Shown in pieces: positions 39,590 to 50,246 of a stretch of DNA of 64,000 bases (its first letter is position 1; every line of letters starts with the position of its first letter). Position numbers and translations under genes: made by a program. The notes under the pieces are model-generated. The model searched no databases, was not told where the DNA came from, and worked only from the letters and a program-made list of their open reading frames with translations. The stretch comes from Henricia sp. BOLD:AAB3569 (lineage: Eukaryota; Echinodermata; Asteroidea; Spinulosida; Echinasteridae), in contig JBBELK010000054.1 in the NCBI GenBank assembly GCA_037783545.1, positions 310,001 through 374,000 of the forward strand, written 5' to 3'.

Positions 39590-39790
39590 ATTCTATATTA
39601 CTGGTATGGGAGAGTTTCCCCGGTTTTTAGTTGTGCGAGTAAATGAACGTTTTTCAGTTCCTTTAGGTTTAGCAAGAGCTAGCTTTCTGGGCTTCCGTCT
39701 GCCCTTCATCAGTTGCGGGTTGATTCAAAATGAATCGGATTACCTCGCATTTGGGTAAACCTTGAGAGCGATAGAACCAGCTTTTGTTAT
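39590..39790 (-). mobile_element. Penelope-like element terminus (tentative)
   Basis: The minus strand carries ctgatgaagggcagacgg..agaaagctagctc, the form seen at Penelope-like element ends that carry minimal hammerhead motifs. No RT or GIY-YIG frame is visible nearby, so the element would be a fragment. T/GT-rich sequence resumes after the GC island at 41195. Confidence 0.45.
39672..39716 (-). ncRNA. Hammerhead-ribozyme-like core
   Basis: Minus strand in order: GCAA, CTGATGA, a stem II GGGC/GCCC, GAAA, a tiny stem III GCTAGC, CTC at the cleavage position, and TTGC pairing with the opening GCAA. All invariant core bases are present, but stem II is closed by an A-A mismatch. Fold and activity are inferred. 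Confidence 0.45.
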
Positions 39791-39904
39791 TTTGTTTAGG
39801 GCCCGTCGCGGTAGTGGCCACAGCATGGTGTGAATGCGGCCCGGTGAGCTGCGGTGCGCCAACGATGATGATGATGTTGCTGCGGCAGCGCTCCAGGACG
39901 AAGT

Positions 39905-39945
39905 GAAAATGAAGGTGTGGAGCGCACTATTTATACACACCGGGG
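39905..39945 (-). promoter_or_regulatory. Mirror-image TATA box
   Basis: The minus strand reads gtgtataaatagtgcgctcc, the inverted-arm copy of the site at 40596. It points outward to the left. Confidence 0.5.
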
Positions 39946-40595
39946 CTCACCGGGAGACCTCCGGGTGACCACCGGGGCGTGAAACGTGACAGCTGCCACG
40001 TTCAGTCGCAGGGCGCCGCAGCAGACCCTCGCACACCGTCGGGAACGTATTGGGCCGGGACAACAAACGTAACACGAACGGGACGGACGTGAGGCACCGC
40101 ATCAGAACTTAGCAGCCCGGCCTGGGACGTGGACCCATCCGTAGTGGAACGGCGCTTGAAACGTAGCGCGCCGTCCCGGTTCCGGGGCGCGCCGTCTGCC
40201 TCGCGGCCAGGAACCGGCACAGCGGGCCACGCTTTCCGTACCGGGACGTAACGCACCGTGGTAGAACGCAACACACCGGCCCAACTAGGGCCGAGTCGAG
40301 CCAAAGTAATAAAAAGACAATAAACGTTCCACGGCACGCCACGTTTTGGACAAACCGGGGCGCCGGGACTGCCGGGGACATGGTCACTCCATGCCATGGT
40401 CCACGTCTCAGGCCGGCCTGCTAAGTTCTGATGCGGTGCCTCAAGTCCGTCCCGTTCGTGTCACGTTTGTTGTCCCGGCCAAATACGTTCCCGACAGTGT
40501 GCGAGGGTCTGCTGCGGTGCCCTGCGACTGAACGTGGCAGCTGTCACGTTTCACGCCCCGGTGGTCTCCCGGTGGTCTCCCGGTGAGCCCTGGTG

Positions 40596-40630
40596 GGTAT
40601 AAATAGTGCGCTCCACACCTTCATTTTCAC
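40596..40630 (+). promoter_or_regulatory. TATA box with downstream GCGCTCCACACC
   Basis: gggtataaatagtgcgctcc is followed by acaccttcattttcact, a normal TATA-to-initiator spacing. Strong by sequence, but no downstream gene is recognised. Confidence 0.5.
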
Positions 40631-40857
40631 TGCGCTGCCGCAGCAACATCATCCTCATTGCATCATCGTTGTCATCTTCATATTCGTCGTCATCGTGCAC
40701 AGTGCCCACACAAGTAGATATGGTGCTTGCATGTATCCTTGCTGCACTCATACTATCTCTTGTGAGCAACAACCGTCACACACCTTGGCGCACCGCAGCT
40801 CACCGGGCCGCATTCACACCATGCTGTGGCCACTACCGTGACGGGCCCTGGCAGACC

Positions 40858-41194
40858 GTGGGGTGCCGGGCTCCCAAACGTGGCGGAGCGTGAGGCACAG
40901 GCCGCGATCAGAGGTCCCGACACCCCACGGTGCCACACCCCAGTGAGTCAAGGCACACTACGGTCCGTCATGCCCTGTGACCGAAGCTCCGTCCCACTGC
41001 GGCCCAGGACGATTCTCATTAGTGCCGGGACTGCCAGGCCAAAATTTGACAGAGCTGCTCACTGGCCGGTGGAAAGGGTGAGCTACGGTCATTCACGCTC
41101 CCCGACGTCCATCCCGGTGCCTCCACGGTGCTCCTCTACCGGGGCGCCGGGACTGCCAGGGACATGGTGTAAACGTAGCATTAGTTTCTTTGAG
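40858..41194. repeat. GC-rich continuation with direct repeat
   Basis: ccggggcgccgggactgcc.gggacatggt occurs at 40358 and 41138. ttttgtttag flanks the whole island at 39790-39799 and 41195-41204, a possible 10-bp target duplication. Confidence 0.55.
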
Positions 41195-41204
41195 TTTTGT
41201 TTAG

Positions 41205-43080
41205 CCTTGACATTTTTTAGGCGTTTCGGTATGAATATAACGATATGCTGCTGTTTATGTTATATTGTTAGGGTAATTTTTGTCAAGGCGTTTATCTCTT
41301 GTTTTGAGTTTAGAGATCTATTTTTTGCGCTTTTTTTGCGCAATTTCTGCTTTTAGTTGGTCTAGGTTATGGTCAAAGTTTGGCGATGTGTCTGTTGTAT
41401 ATAAGGTTAAGGTGAGACACATTGCTGGCTTGACAGGCCTGGTGTGTTTCGACCACGTCATTGTTGCAGTTAGTTGGTTTGGTGTGGGTTTCCCCAGCTC
41501 TTTATGCGGCGTGGATGCATCATGCTCTGCGTGACCTCCCATTGTTTGGTTCCGTTGTCCAATGAGCGTTCCTGTTCAGTAGAGGAAAATCCTGATATCT
41601 GCGTGTGATCCGTAGGTGGAAATTTATCATCGGATTGTGTTTCTATTTTGTGGAAAAGGACCTTTTTCGGGTATTTGCAATCAAAATCGAGTTAATTGCA
41701 ATGTGTTGTAGTCCTTTATAGTTGGAGTTTTACCGATGTGTTGTGTTATTTTGTTTATTTTTTATTTCCACGGTTTATATTTTTGGGATTTGGTGTCATT
41801 CGTACACGTTAAATTTAAGAATCCGTTGGGTGGGATAGCTATTTTTGAGGTATAGTTTTTTTTTGGTAATTTCAATAGTTACCCTTGAGTGTGGGTTTTT
41901 GGTAAATTACCTGATTTTTGTTGTATGGGCTATCCCGATTAATTGTATGTTTTGATTTATTTTTGATAACGAATTGGTCTTTTTTCTTTCCGAGTTTATA
42001 GGATCAGTGACGTGTTCCACCAAAGTTAAATGGAAATTTCCGTTATTCAAGTGTATTTGGTGGAGATGGATTTTCCAAATATTTTGTTGGGTTAGGGAGT
42101 TGGTTACTCCGTGTGTAAAGGACAAGAATGGTCAAGTCGGTTTTGAGATACCGGAGGTATCTCGGATCTGAGAACGGTGTAACCTGAAGATTCTGGTATT
42201 TCCCAGGATAGGCACTCGGAATTCTCGGGCAGATTGAGGTTGCCATCGACTCACGCTGTTCCCTAACACAATGAAGTTAACCCTGCAGCTAAATGAATTG
42301 GCTGTTGCCAACTTTCTATCTGTTTTTAATAGTAACCCTACATTGTAGCTGTCACTTTTCATATACAATTTGCCTTAGAGTGCAGCTGGCAAGATGCACC
42401 ACTGAAGAGCAGGTTATTTATGTGCACAGGATATTGTATGGTCATACAAGTTGCTCTTATTTAGCGCCCTCTATATAGCGCCCTCTATAGATAGTTGCCA
42501 TGGCAATAAATTTGTCATGTGAATTTCATCATCACGTGGAGTATGGTTACTTAATTTGTGATGTCTTCGGAAGCACATTTGAGACATAGGTGATAACATA
42601 CATGAACACATGACGCTAATATAAATACTACAGTGTACATGTATGATGTATAGACAATACTGTTACTCAGACAAGTGCTATACTGGCAATTTTTTTAATG
42701 TTACCGTCTAAATAGTTAAAACATACCTAAACCAACACTTTTAAACCATTAATTAAGTTTGGTTTGTTTCACAGGGGACACGAACAAAAGATTAATGTTT
42801 AAAATACTGTTTAGCATCTAAACAAAATTGTGTAATAAATGAACACATTATATATGTCTATAAACAGCGCCCTCTAGAGATATTTTTTTTTTTTACGTGA
42901 CGTCATTTTTAAAAGCTATAGCTAAACAACAATTTGACCAAGTTTCATCATCAGACAACAAAGCATAATGGTGTAATTGCGAATTGTTCAACCATATCCT
43001 AACCCAAGTGCTAAGGATTTATGAAGAAGCTTCATTCTGACTAGGCTTAAAAAGTGGGCATTTTCTACCACTAAGCTGCC
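41205..43080. other. T/GT-rich noncoding stretch
   Basis: Long T-rich sequence with only short frames. It includes gcgccctctatata repeats near 42470-42490 and 42865. Possibly the remainder of the Penelope-like or another retroelement; I cannot assign it. Confidence 0.4.
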
Positions 43081-44189
43081 ACCCTGGGATTGCTATCACA
43101 TCAATTTATCATCCCTAGACATAGACCTTTCAAAAAAATGCATTTAGATTTTGCCACCTCAGGTGGTACCAATAAGTGAAATTTTGGCCTCTGGCCCATG
43201 GACTATATAGCTTCAACAACATATGTAAAAGTTTATAGATGCAATGAAACTGACATTTTACGCTTGGTAAGTACATGTACCTCATTGAACCTTTCATCCT
43301 TTTTTTCATATGTGATTGGACCAAAGACACAACAAAAGGTTAATATTTACAAAACAATTGATGGCTTAATTATAAACTACGGTAGGTTTAAATGAGCCAG
43401 ACCCCATATGGCAATATTATTACATTCCTCAAGATTGTAATATTAATTGAGTATACAGGACATACATGTATAATACCGTACTCTGAATCATTGCGACCTT
43501 ATTTCATGCTTGATGAAAATTGGTCGATTTACTTGATCTTCTCTGACCCATTTGAACAATTTGCGCGCATCTGCTCACTGAGCTCCGTGACCCTACTTAT
43601 TTGTTTTAAAAATGGAGTGTTTCAATTGTTCGTGACGTTTCGGTGACAAACATTTAATAATTTCTTATCCACGGGTTTGGGTTTGTTTATCCATGTTGTT
43701 TTTGGCTAATTTATGCATGTTAACCTTTTAGCAGCCATTTTGAAATTTCAAGGTTATGGCAACCACTTTTACTTTTAAGAGTTGCTTAGTTGAATTTGCC
43801 ATGTCAGAAAACATATTATTAGACACTAAAATCATTAGAATCGGATAATGTTAACTGTGTTGATGAATTTGACCACCAGTCAAAAGTGCGTCGACCTTTC
43901 GACGTTTTTGACCACAGCGCCCTCATTTAAGGTCTGAGGTATAACAAACTATACATTTTTGGAATCCTCATGACTTTACGAGTAATTTGATATGCATATT
44001 GACACGATTGGAATATATTTGAATTTTTACCCCTGTTTGACCTTTGTTGACCCCTCCCGGAAATGCCTGACATTTTCAAGGGGGCAGCCCAAGTCGAAAT
44101 TGTTCGGTATTCATCAGGGAACACAAAAACACTTTCAAACCTTTGTTCCCAGAATTTGGTCACGGGACCTACAGGCTGGTCTCCTACTA

Positions 44190-45180
44190 ACTTGCAGGGA
44201 TTTTAAATGCGGTACATGCTTGCCAAACCTGCACACATACATCTACGTATTTTTAAAAAGGAATTGTGCGTTTTTAATAGGAAGTGGTAAATAGTGTGTG
44301 CCCTTGGGCAATTAAGGCACTTTGTTAAAAGTTGCCTCTCTCCAATCGGGGGAGGCAGTGAGGGCAGTTTTATTAGCTCATGAGCGCCCAACAGGCTGCC
44401 ATTTGACAACCAAGACCATACAGACTCGTTTTTTGGCAGATTTTACCGAGATGATGGTAAAATGAGAAATGGCTAAATTTTACTGCTATCTGCATTTGGA
44501 TTTTTTCAACAGGGAAAAATTTACCAAGACCGTGGAAGAGCATTCAAGGTATGCTTCCAAAGCGCTTTTACCGACTCGATGTGTCCACATTGGACTTACC
44601 GTCTAGGATCAAGTTTCCTGGGCAGCAGTTGGCCAGGAAAAAAAACCCGCTAGATTCGGGGAAAGTTACTAAGAGGAAAACTTCATAGGCAGTCCACACT
44701 GGATTAAAAATGCGAAAAGTACCCATTGTCTTGGTAAGTTTTCCCCAAAAACAGGCCTTAACAGATGCTTTATCTTTGCTCAAAATAAATATTAAATTGT
44801 TCCAAAGAGAACTTGGAAAGATGTGCGTGTGAAATTGTGACGTCCATTATGTCCTCGATGCAAAAATAAACATTTGGCCACCGAAACCCTGGCCACCGAA
44901 ACCCTGACCACCGCCTTCTGATAATCAACACTTAAAAGGTATCAAAAGGATAGAGCGTACCAACTTAAATTTAAAAATAAATTTATAGGCAGTGTACAAA
45001 ATTAGGTGTAAAAACTCTGAACGGATGAAGAAATAGATTACAATGCCAAATGCTGCTTATAAACAAACTAACATGTACCAGCACCACAAATAACACCAAA
45101 CTTTGATTGCTTACGGCAATTTTTTTCCTGACTAATCTCTCGCCTAATACTCAACTATCCATACGCCCGAGTCGAAATCA
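44190..45180. other. No gene seen
   Basis: Contains accctggccaccgaaaccct tandem duplication at 44878-44908 and otherwise unremarkable AT-rich sequence. Confidence 0.45.
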
Positions 45181-45183
45181 TTA

Positions 45184-45564
45184 GGGAGCTTTCGATACGG
45201 GACGGTAGAGCCTACAGGACGGAGAGTTAACCCATTGTGACGGTCCTCAAACACAATTAAGAGTTAACCGACCGTGAAGTTCCTCCACGCAAGCTCTGGT
45301 ACTGACTTGTGAGCTGTCTCAGTTTGTGTGGAACGCAACGCGTGACAGTGCAGATGTATATGGCTTCGTCCTGTTTACAGACCATACGATATTTCAGCAA
45401 AGAACCGTTCAAAAAATAAACAAGACGGAGAGATGTTCGGTTTTGCGCATACGCAGATCTTTATTCGTCTTGAAATCGAAAGCTCGCTATTGTGTTTGAG
45501 GACCGTCACAATGGGTTTACTCTCCGCCCTGTTGGCCCTACCGTCCCGTATATCGAAAGCTCCC
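45184..45564. mobile_element. TA-flanked MITE
   Basis: gggagctttcgatacgggac mirrors gtcccgtatatcgaaagctccc. Inner segments ttaacccattgtgacggtcc / ggaccgtcacaatgggttta are also mirrored. TA flanks both ends. Confidence 0.85.
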
Positions 45565-45649
45565 TATTGTATCCAAGGAGACAACCCAGTGCTGTAGCTG
45601 AGATTTCAGTAACACTATGCATTTACAGTATAATACTTGGTTTTTGTGT

Positions 45650-45905
45650 TAAAGGAAGGGACAACACTTGCAAAGGGGTTGCCTAACTTTGTACGCTTAT
45701 GTAAGTCGCCATCTTTTGCACTTTGGTGCTGGGACTTGAGAGGGCTCGAATCGGATCCACCAGATTTTGAGGTACTTCTAGGCGTGTGGGAGTTGGGAAA
45801 CAAGGCATCAACCTTGACGTCCTTTATGCAATCATTGCATTGTTGACGTCATCACCTCTTTCAAAATTTCAAATATGGCGCAGCACATAGTTGCAGAGTT
45901 TATTA
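45650..45905 (+). repeat. Dispersed repeat family A, copy 2
   Basis: Matches 5640-5960 (ggaagggacaacacttgcaa, caaatatggcgcagcacata), with a differing central segment. Confidence 0.75.
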
Positions 45906-46099
45906 TCAAAATTAATTGGGTTACCGACGTTGAAAACGAGGTTCTCATGAAGGTCATATTTTGATTAAAATTTTAAGAATTTTTAAAGTGGACCCCGAAT
46001 TGGTAGGTTAAACTGCTAATTTTGACGTGGAGTCAAAATGGTACCGAAAAAACGGTTGCCACACGTGTTGTAGCTCCACAAGTTCTCAAAGTCAACTTA

Positions 46100-46260
46100 T
46101 ACGGTCTATAGCCTCTAACAGAAAATAGGCTATTTGAAGCAGCACTTCGAAACTGGGCCCAGATGAATACAGTTCCATACTAAAGCACAGAAAATAGGCT
46201 TTTGACGCAGCACCTTGAAACTGCATGGGCCCAGATGAATACAGTTCCATACTAAATTCA
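46100..46260 (+). repeat. Short tandem duplication
   Basis: gaaaataggct.ttt.a.gcagcac and gggcccagatgaatacagtt are each present twice, about 80 bp apart. Confidence 0.65.
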
Positions 46261-46379
46261 CTGATCACACACACACAATGTGCATGCTTATTTGTGCATG
46301 AAGACAATTCATATATACGGTAAAGCATACATACTGTAATTTCTAAACTTAAAAACACTCCATTGTATTTAAATAATAT

Positions 46380-47200
46380 TATAAAAGAATATTACTGCAA
46401 ATTCGTTTGCTATAAAAACCAAGGATTAAAATCCTCACAATATAGGCATCCGAGGTCATTTTTTTCAACTAACTCTTCTCTGTAAATACTAAAAAAGTAC
46501 ACCACTCACAATAAGTTAGGGATATTGGTATGTTTTCAATTTGTTTTTCTTTAAATGACCGCTTTCACCTATTCCCGTGACAAAATGTGTATTACCGCTG
46601 GCCGAATAGTGGATTTTGCTACTCGCGAGTAGTTGGCAAAGTATCAAAAGGCAGGAAAAAACAAAATGCACGTTTGTGTGTATAAGTAACCAACTGTATA
46701 GCGGATATTTGCCGAATCTGTGCTGCCCTGATTCTGTTTCAAACACTGCATAGATAGTGAACTTCAGTAAAGATTAATTCGTATTTCTCTCATAAAACCA
46801 AAAAATACCCCGGTTACCTTTACTATTAAATGAAAATCAAACGGTCTTGCTCCGCGATTAGACGGCATAAGTTTGCCATAATTTTCCTTCAACCCATTCA
46901 TGTAGCTACTGTCACATATGTAACATAGCATGTATTAATCGCGAGTAATTGCGAATTTACGAGTAGCGCAATGAAACATTTAATAGAATCAGGCATCTGC
47001 GGCAGATGACACGTGGAGATCTGCAGTTGTTGTACTCGATTGTTGCGATATGGTTCAAAACATGCTTGTCGGACTTTCGGCTAGCACAAAGGACACAATG
47101 AATTGAAATAGTCGACAAACACAACAAATAAGTCACCTGTACACAGGTCACCTTTTAAGTGTGCTGGGAAACAGGCCTGAAGAACATGTGTTTAAAATCA
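46380..47200. other. No gene seen upstream of the kinesin fragment
   Basis: AT-rich, with actcgcgagtag / gcgagtaattgcgaatttac motifs. The 5' part of a kinesin motor (strands before FTFSRIFG) was looked for here and not found. Confidence 0.45.
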
Positions 47201-47261
47201 AACAACTTGAATACGTGAAGCATTACAAGCCCTCAAAGTCTCTGAAATGTAAATCCGAAGC

Positions 47262-48070
47262 TTGAAATTAGTCAGCATGACCCACAAGTTCACCTTCAGT
47301 CGCATCTTTGGCCAAGACACCTGCCAGAAGGAATTCTTTGACGAAACCATGCTTGGTACAGTCAATGATTTCATAGACGGACAGAACTGTCTGGTCTTCA
47401 TGTACGGAGTCACGAACGCTGGGAAAACATACACTATACAAGGTCTTCCCCAAGATGGAGGAATCCTGCCTCGCTCCTTGGACGTCATCTTCAATAGTTT
47501 AGAGGGTCGTCTCTTTCCCAGCGTCATGCTCAAACCACGGTTCTTCTGTGACGTAACAAAACTCGATGAGCAGCAACGCAAGAAAGAGGAGTTTGTCAAA
47601 GAATCAGTTTTAGCAATGGCCAATGGACGGACAGTCAAGCCGGAGGGAGGTCGGGAAAGCTCGAACATGGACGACGTCGACGATTCAAGATCCTCGACTT
47701 ACACAACAGCGACTGAAGATTCGCTGTCGGAAATCTCCACCCAGAGTATATCAGAGGATGTAACTCTGCCCAACGTGCTGGACGACATCAGCAATCGCGT
47801 TCCAGATGATACCTCAGTTGACGTGGAAGCACAAGGCCCTCTCAAGTTCTCCGTCTGGGTCTCGTTTGCCGAAATCTACAATGAGTACAGCTATGATCTC
47901 CTGGAGGCCATCCCTAAGGGGAAGAAAATCCGCCGTCAAGCCCTCAAACTCTCTGAAGACAAAAACGGACAGATTTACATCAAGGGGTTGAAACAAATCT
48001 CTGTCCAGACTGCTGACGAGGCATACAAGATTCTTCAGATTGGCCAGCAAAACCTGAGCATGGCTGCCCA
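47262..48070 (+). pseudogene. KIF20: KIF20/MKLP2-like kinesin motor fragment, truncated
   Basis: The uninterrupted frame matches the kinesin-6 motor: THKFTFSRIFG, then VFMYGVTNAGKTYTIQG (P-loop GVTNAGKT), DGGILPRSLDVIFNSLEG, a kinesin-6-type serine-rich insert, FSVWVSFAEIYNEYSYDLLE, and KILQIGQQNLSMAA. KIF20 proteins continue here into switch I (NxxSSRSH), but the frame instead enters antisense retroelement sequence. The N-terminal strand and the second half of the motor are absent. No intron interrupts about 270 codons, which fits a retrocopy or one long exon; an AG at 47271-47272 could be an acceptor. Kinesin-6 identity is firm; non-functionality is inferred from truncation. Confidence 0.85.
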
Positions 48071-48127
48071 CTGGGTTAAGCCTGCACCGTGGACATTATC
48101 CATGGCCATCCCTTCGTCAGGGGCTGT

Positions 48128-48415
48128 CTATACTTTGGATGCGCCTCCCGGGTCATGTACGAGTCGTGGGGGAATCACTCCAAACACGAGTGTTGGCTCA
48201 TGCTCGGATGGGTCCAACGACTTGCTCATCGGGTCTGGGGGCATGACTAAGGTCTTGGGCTCATATTTCAGTGACCAAACTGTTTCCAAGTCTATGGACT
48301 TATGTGGCAAGTTCGTAGAAGGACACGAATCGGCAGGGGTAGTGGTAGTTGTTGGCATATCTATGATTGACGGTTGGCCGGTAACTGCACGGGACGGAGA
48401 TCGGCCTCTCATCAC
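48128..48415 (-). pseudogene. Spacer frame following gag (start of pol, truncated)
   Basis: It begins at ATGATG overlapping the gag stop (ATGA), and is rich in T, P and S. In gypsy-like elements this position precedes the protease, none of which remains. Assignment rests on position only. Confidence 0.5.
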
Positions 48416-49240
48416 TCCATCCCGCTCCAGTTTAACTGCTCGTCACTCACGAAGGAGACTGTCTTGTCTGTTTTGCTCTCCGGACATTCTCGCTTAAAGT
48501 GGCCTGTCATACCGCATCTGAAACAGTGGGTCTTGGAGGCATCCCGGGCAGGAGACCTTGACCTTTCCCGTTGGCTAGAGCTTGCCAGTGTCTCGGTCAG
48601 CTTGTCCAGTGATCCCTGAATGGAGGTGAACTTCTCCTCTAGGGCAGCAACTCTTGTCTCTAAGGCGGAGTTGTCCGTACTCTGACACCTGGGTGGAGTA
48701 GTGGTACTAACATCGACTTTCATTAAGTCTGCTTCCAAGTCTTCCAGATCGTCTGCGGCGAACGATACCCGCTTTACCTCGCGCCTTGACCTTCCATAGA
48801 TGGCTCTTTGTGTGTGCTTGAACCATCTAACCTGATCTATTGCTTCCTCAAGTGTGCTGGGCCTGGCATTAATGGCGTGTTGACCAGCTTCACGATCTAA
48901 ACAGCCTTGACAGAACTTTAACACAACTTGTTTCTGTACATGTGATTCTGGAAGGTCTTGAAAAGCAAGGGTAGCCAAATAAAGGATTCGATCAGCCCAG
49001 TTCAGAATCTTCTCATCCACAGACTGTCTCGCATAATTGAACTGCATCTGTGCTGCCTCGGGTAAGTCACGCAGACCAAACCTTTTCTCCATTTTCTTGA
49101 CCAGATCGAAATACTCAAGGTGCGGCTCCCGAGTAGTGAGCATGGTGTAGAATTCACTGGCCTTGGATTCCAAACACCAACACAAGTTGTTTCTATTTTG
49201 TTTTGCAGACCAATTGCATTCATCAGCAAACGACGTGAAC
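48412..49240 (-). pseudogene. Gag capsid and zinc knuckle fragment
   Basis: The frame resembles Ty3/gypsy-type gag from marine invertebrates: FTSFADECNWS, ASEFYTML, MEKRFGLRDLPEAAQMQFNY, ILNWADRILYLA, then a coiled-coil-like stretch (LETRVAALEEKFTSIQGSL). The knuckle is CFRCGMTGHFKREC (C-x2-C-x4-H-x4-C). It ends in TGA overlapping the ATG of the next frame. Its N-terminus is separated from upstream gag by the 173-bp insert. Confidence 0.82.
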
Positions 49241-49242
49241 TT

Positions 49243-49415
49243 CTTGAAATTGACCTTAGGATGCAAAACAAGTTACGGAGCGGTAACCCATCGCATCTCG
49301 AGTTACGAAGGATCATAAACGTTAGTGAAATCGACCCCTGGTTGCTGAGATTAGCTGACTTAGGCCGTTGCCCTGTTGCCAGCTAGGAGGTTGTACAACA
49401 CGGGGGTGTTATTAT
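49243..49415 (+). repeat. Insert splitting gag, homologous to 9299-9461
   Basis: It interrupts the gag codons between WQAFFA and KFTSFAD. It carries a MITE right end (gttagtgaaatcgacccc) plus flank to gttgtacaacac. No clear target duplication. Confidence 0.78.
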
Positions 49416-49874
49416 CGCAAAGAATGCCTGCCAACTACTTCTACCGTCATACGTTATTGTTTTGGGCATTGTGGGATGCTTGGGACTAGATGCACCCACT
49501 CTCCCCTTCAAAAATGTGCTACCTGGCCACATAGATGGGACATCTTGCCACATGGTAGATTTTTGTCCATCGTTAGCAAAATGGCGTGCGTCGCGTGATG
49601 GCGACCAATAAGCATGTCCAGCCGGTGGTGGAGGGTACATGTATGCATCGAATGGGTATGGCATGTCCACAGAACCAGGTATCCGGAGGTTATGTTTTGG
49701 TGGCAAATCATACCGACGTCTATCCTCAAAGGGGGATGCTTGATTATATGCATGAGGTGGATTCGGCGTCCGTTTCACTGAAGGTGATCTCGGGGGCAGT
49801 CCACCGACTGGCGCTGACCTCTCTGAGAATGGTACATAGGGCCGAAAGTCAAAGGTCTCGAACAGTCCTGACAA
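49416..49874 (-). pseudogene. Gag proline-rich linker fragment
   Basis: The minus frame has PPKHNLRIPGSVDMPYPF, MYPPPPAGHAYW and SPKHPTMPKTITYDGRSSWQ. The last is the entry into the capsid domain in this family. It is out of frame with the HhH frame. Confidence 0.7.
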
Positions 49875-50029
49875 GTTGCGAATATATAGGGAAGAGTAGC
49901 CAACCGCTCAGGCGTTACGTTCCCATACGTCTCCCGCAGTTCCATAATTTTGTCAGCAATTGCATTGCCAATGCCCGGAACTGTAGTCAGGTCCCGATGA
50001 GAGCAGTAATTTATTGGTACCTTATCCAT
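49775..50029 (-). pseudogene. Gag N-terminal helix-hairpin-helix segment
   Basis: Starts MDKVPINYCSHRDLTTVPGI and continues GNAIADKIMELRETYGNV, TPERLATLP. The xLPGIGxxxAxxI core with a following Y/NG turn is a ComEA-like HhH nucleic-acid-binding motif. Confidence 0.75.
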
Positions 50030-50246
50030 ACCTTTAGGTACTGTTCACTGTGCAAAATTAACCCAGGGTCTTCTCAACAAGGGCTGGGGGGCGGAAGGAT
50101 TCCAAACTTTATTCACTTTAACCCCTCCCCGCAACCAAACTTGAATGCACACTTTGGCTGTTGATCTTGCCACAAAAAGTGCAAATATCGCATTAAACTG
50201 GGCACGAGAAAAAAAATTCCCAAACAGTAATGATAAGCAAAGCTGA

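Larger units (their letters stand above)
39799..40857. repeat. GC-rich palindrome with mirrored TATA promoters
   Basis: Left arm 39799-40134 and right arm 40398-40857 are near-identical reverse complements (gcggtagtggccacagcatg / catgctgtggccactaccg). The right arm has about 115 extra bp near 40660-40775. GC content is far above the flanks. No convincing protein despite several open frames of high GC. Confidence 0.82.
38427..44189. mobile_element. 5.76-kb block bounded by long inverted repeats
   Basis: The termini tagtaggagaccagcctgta and tacaggctggtctcctacta are exact inverses. The arms of about 570 bp (38427-38995 and 43608-44189) are closely matched, and weaker mirrored patches continue inward (39105-39145 with 43150-43205). 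An ACT direct repeat flanks both ends. It contains the GC-rich island and Penelope-like sequence, but no transposase. Confidence 0.8.

Noticed and set aside
40826..41356. 176-codon frame and overlapping frames in the GC-rich island
   Set aside because: Several frames are open on both strands because stop codons are rare at high GC. The sequence is a palindromic repeat, and the frame then runs into T-rich DNA.
48068..48497. C-terminal 140 codons of the kinesin open frame
   Set aside because: They are the antisense strand of the retrotransposon gag/pol spacer, not kinesin.
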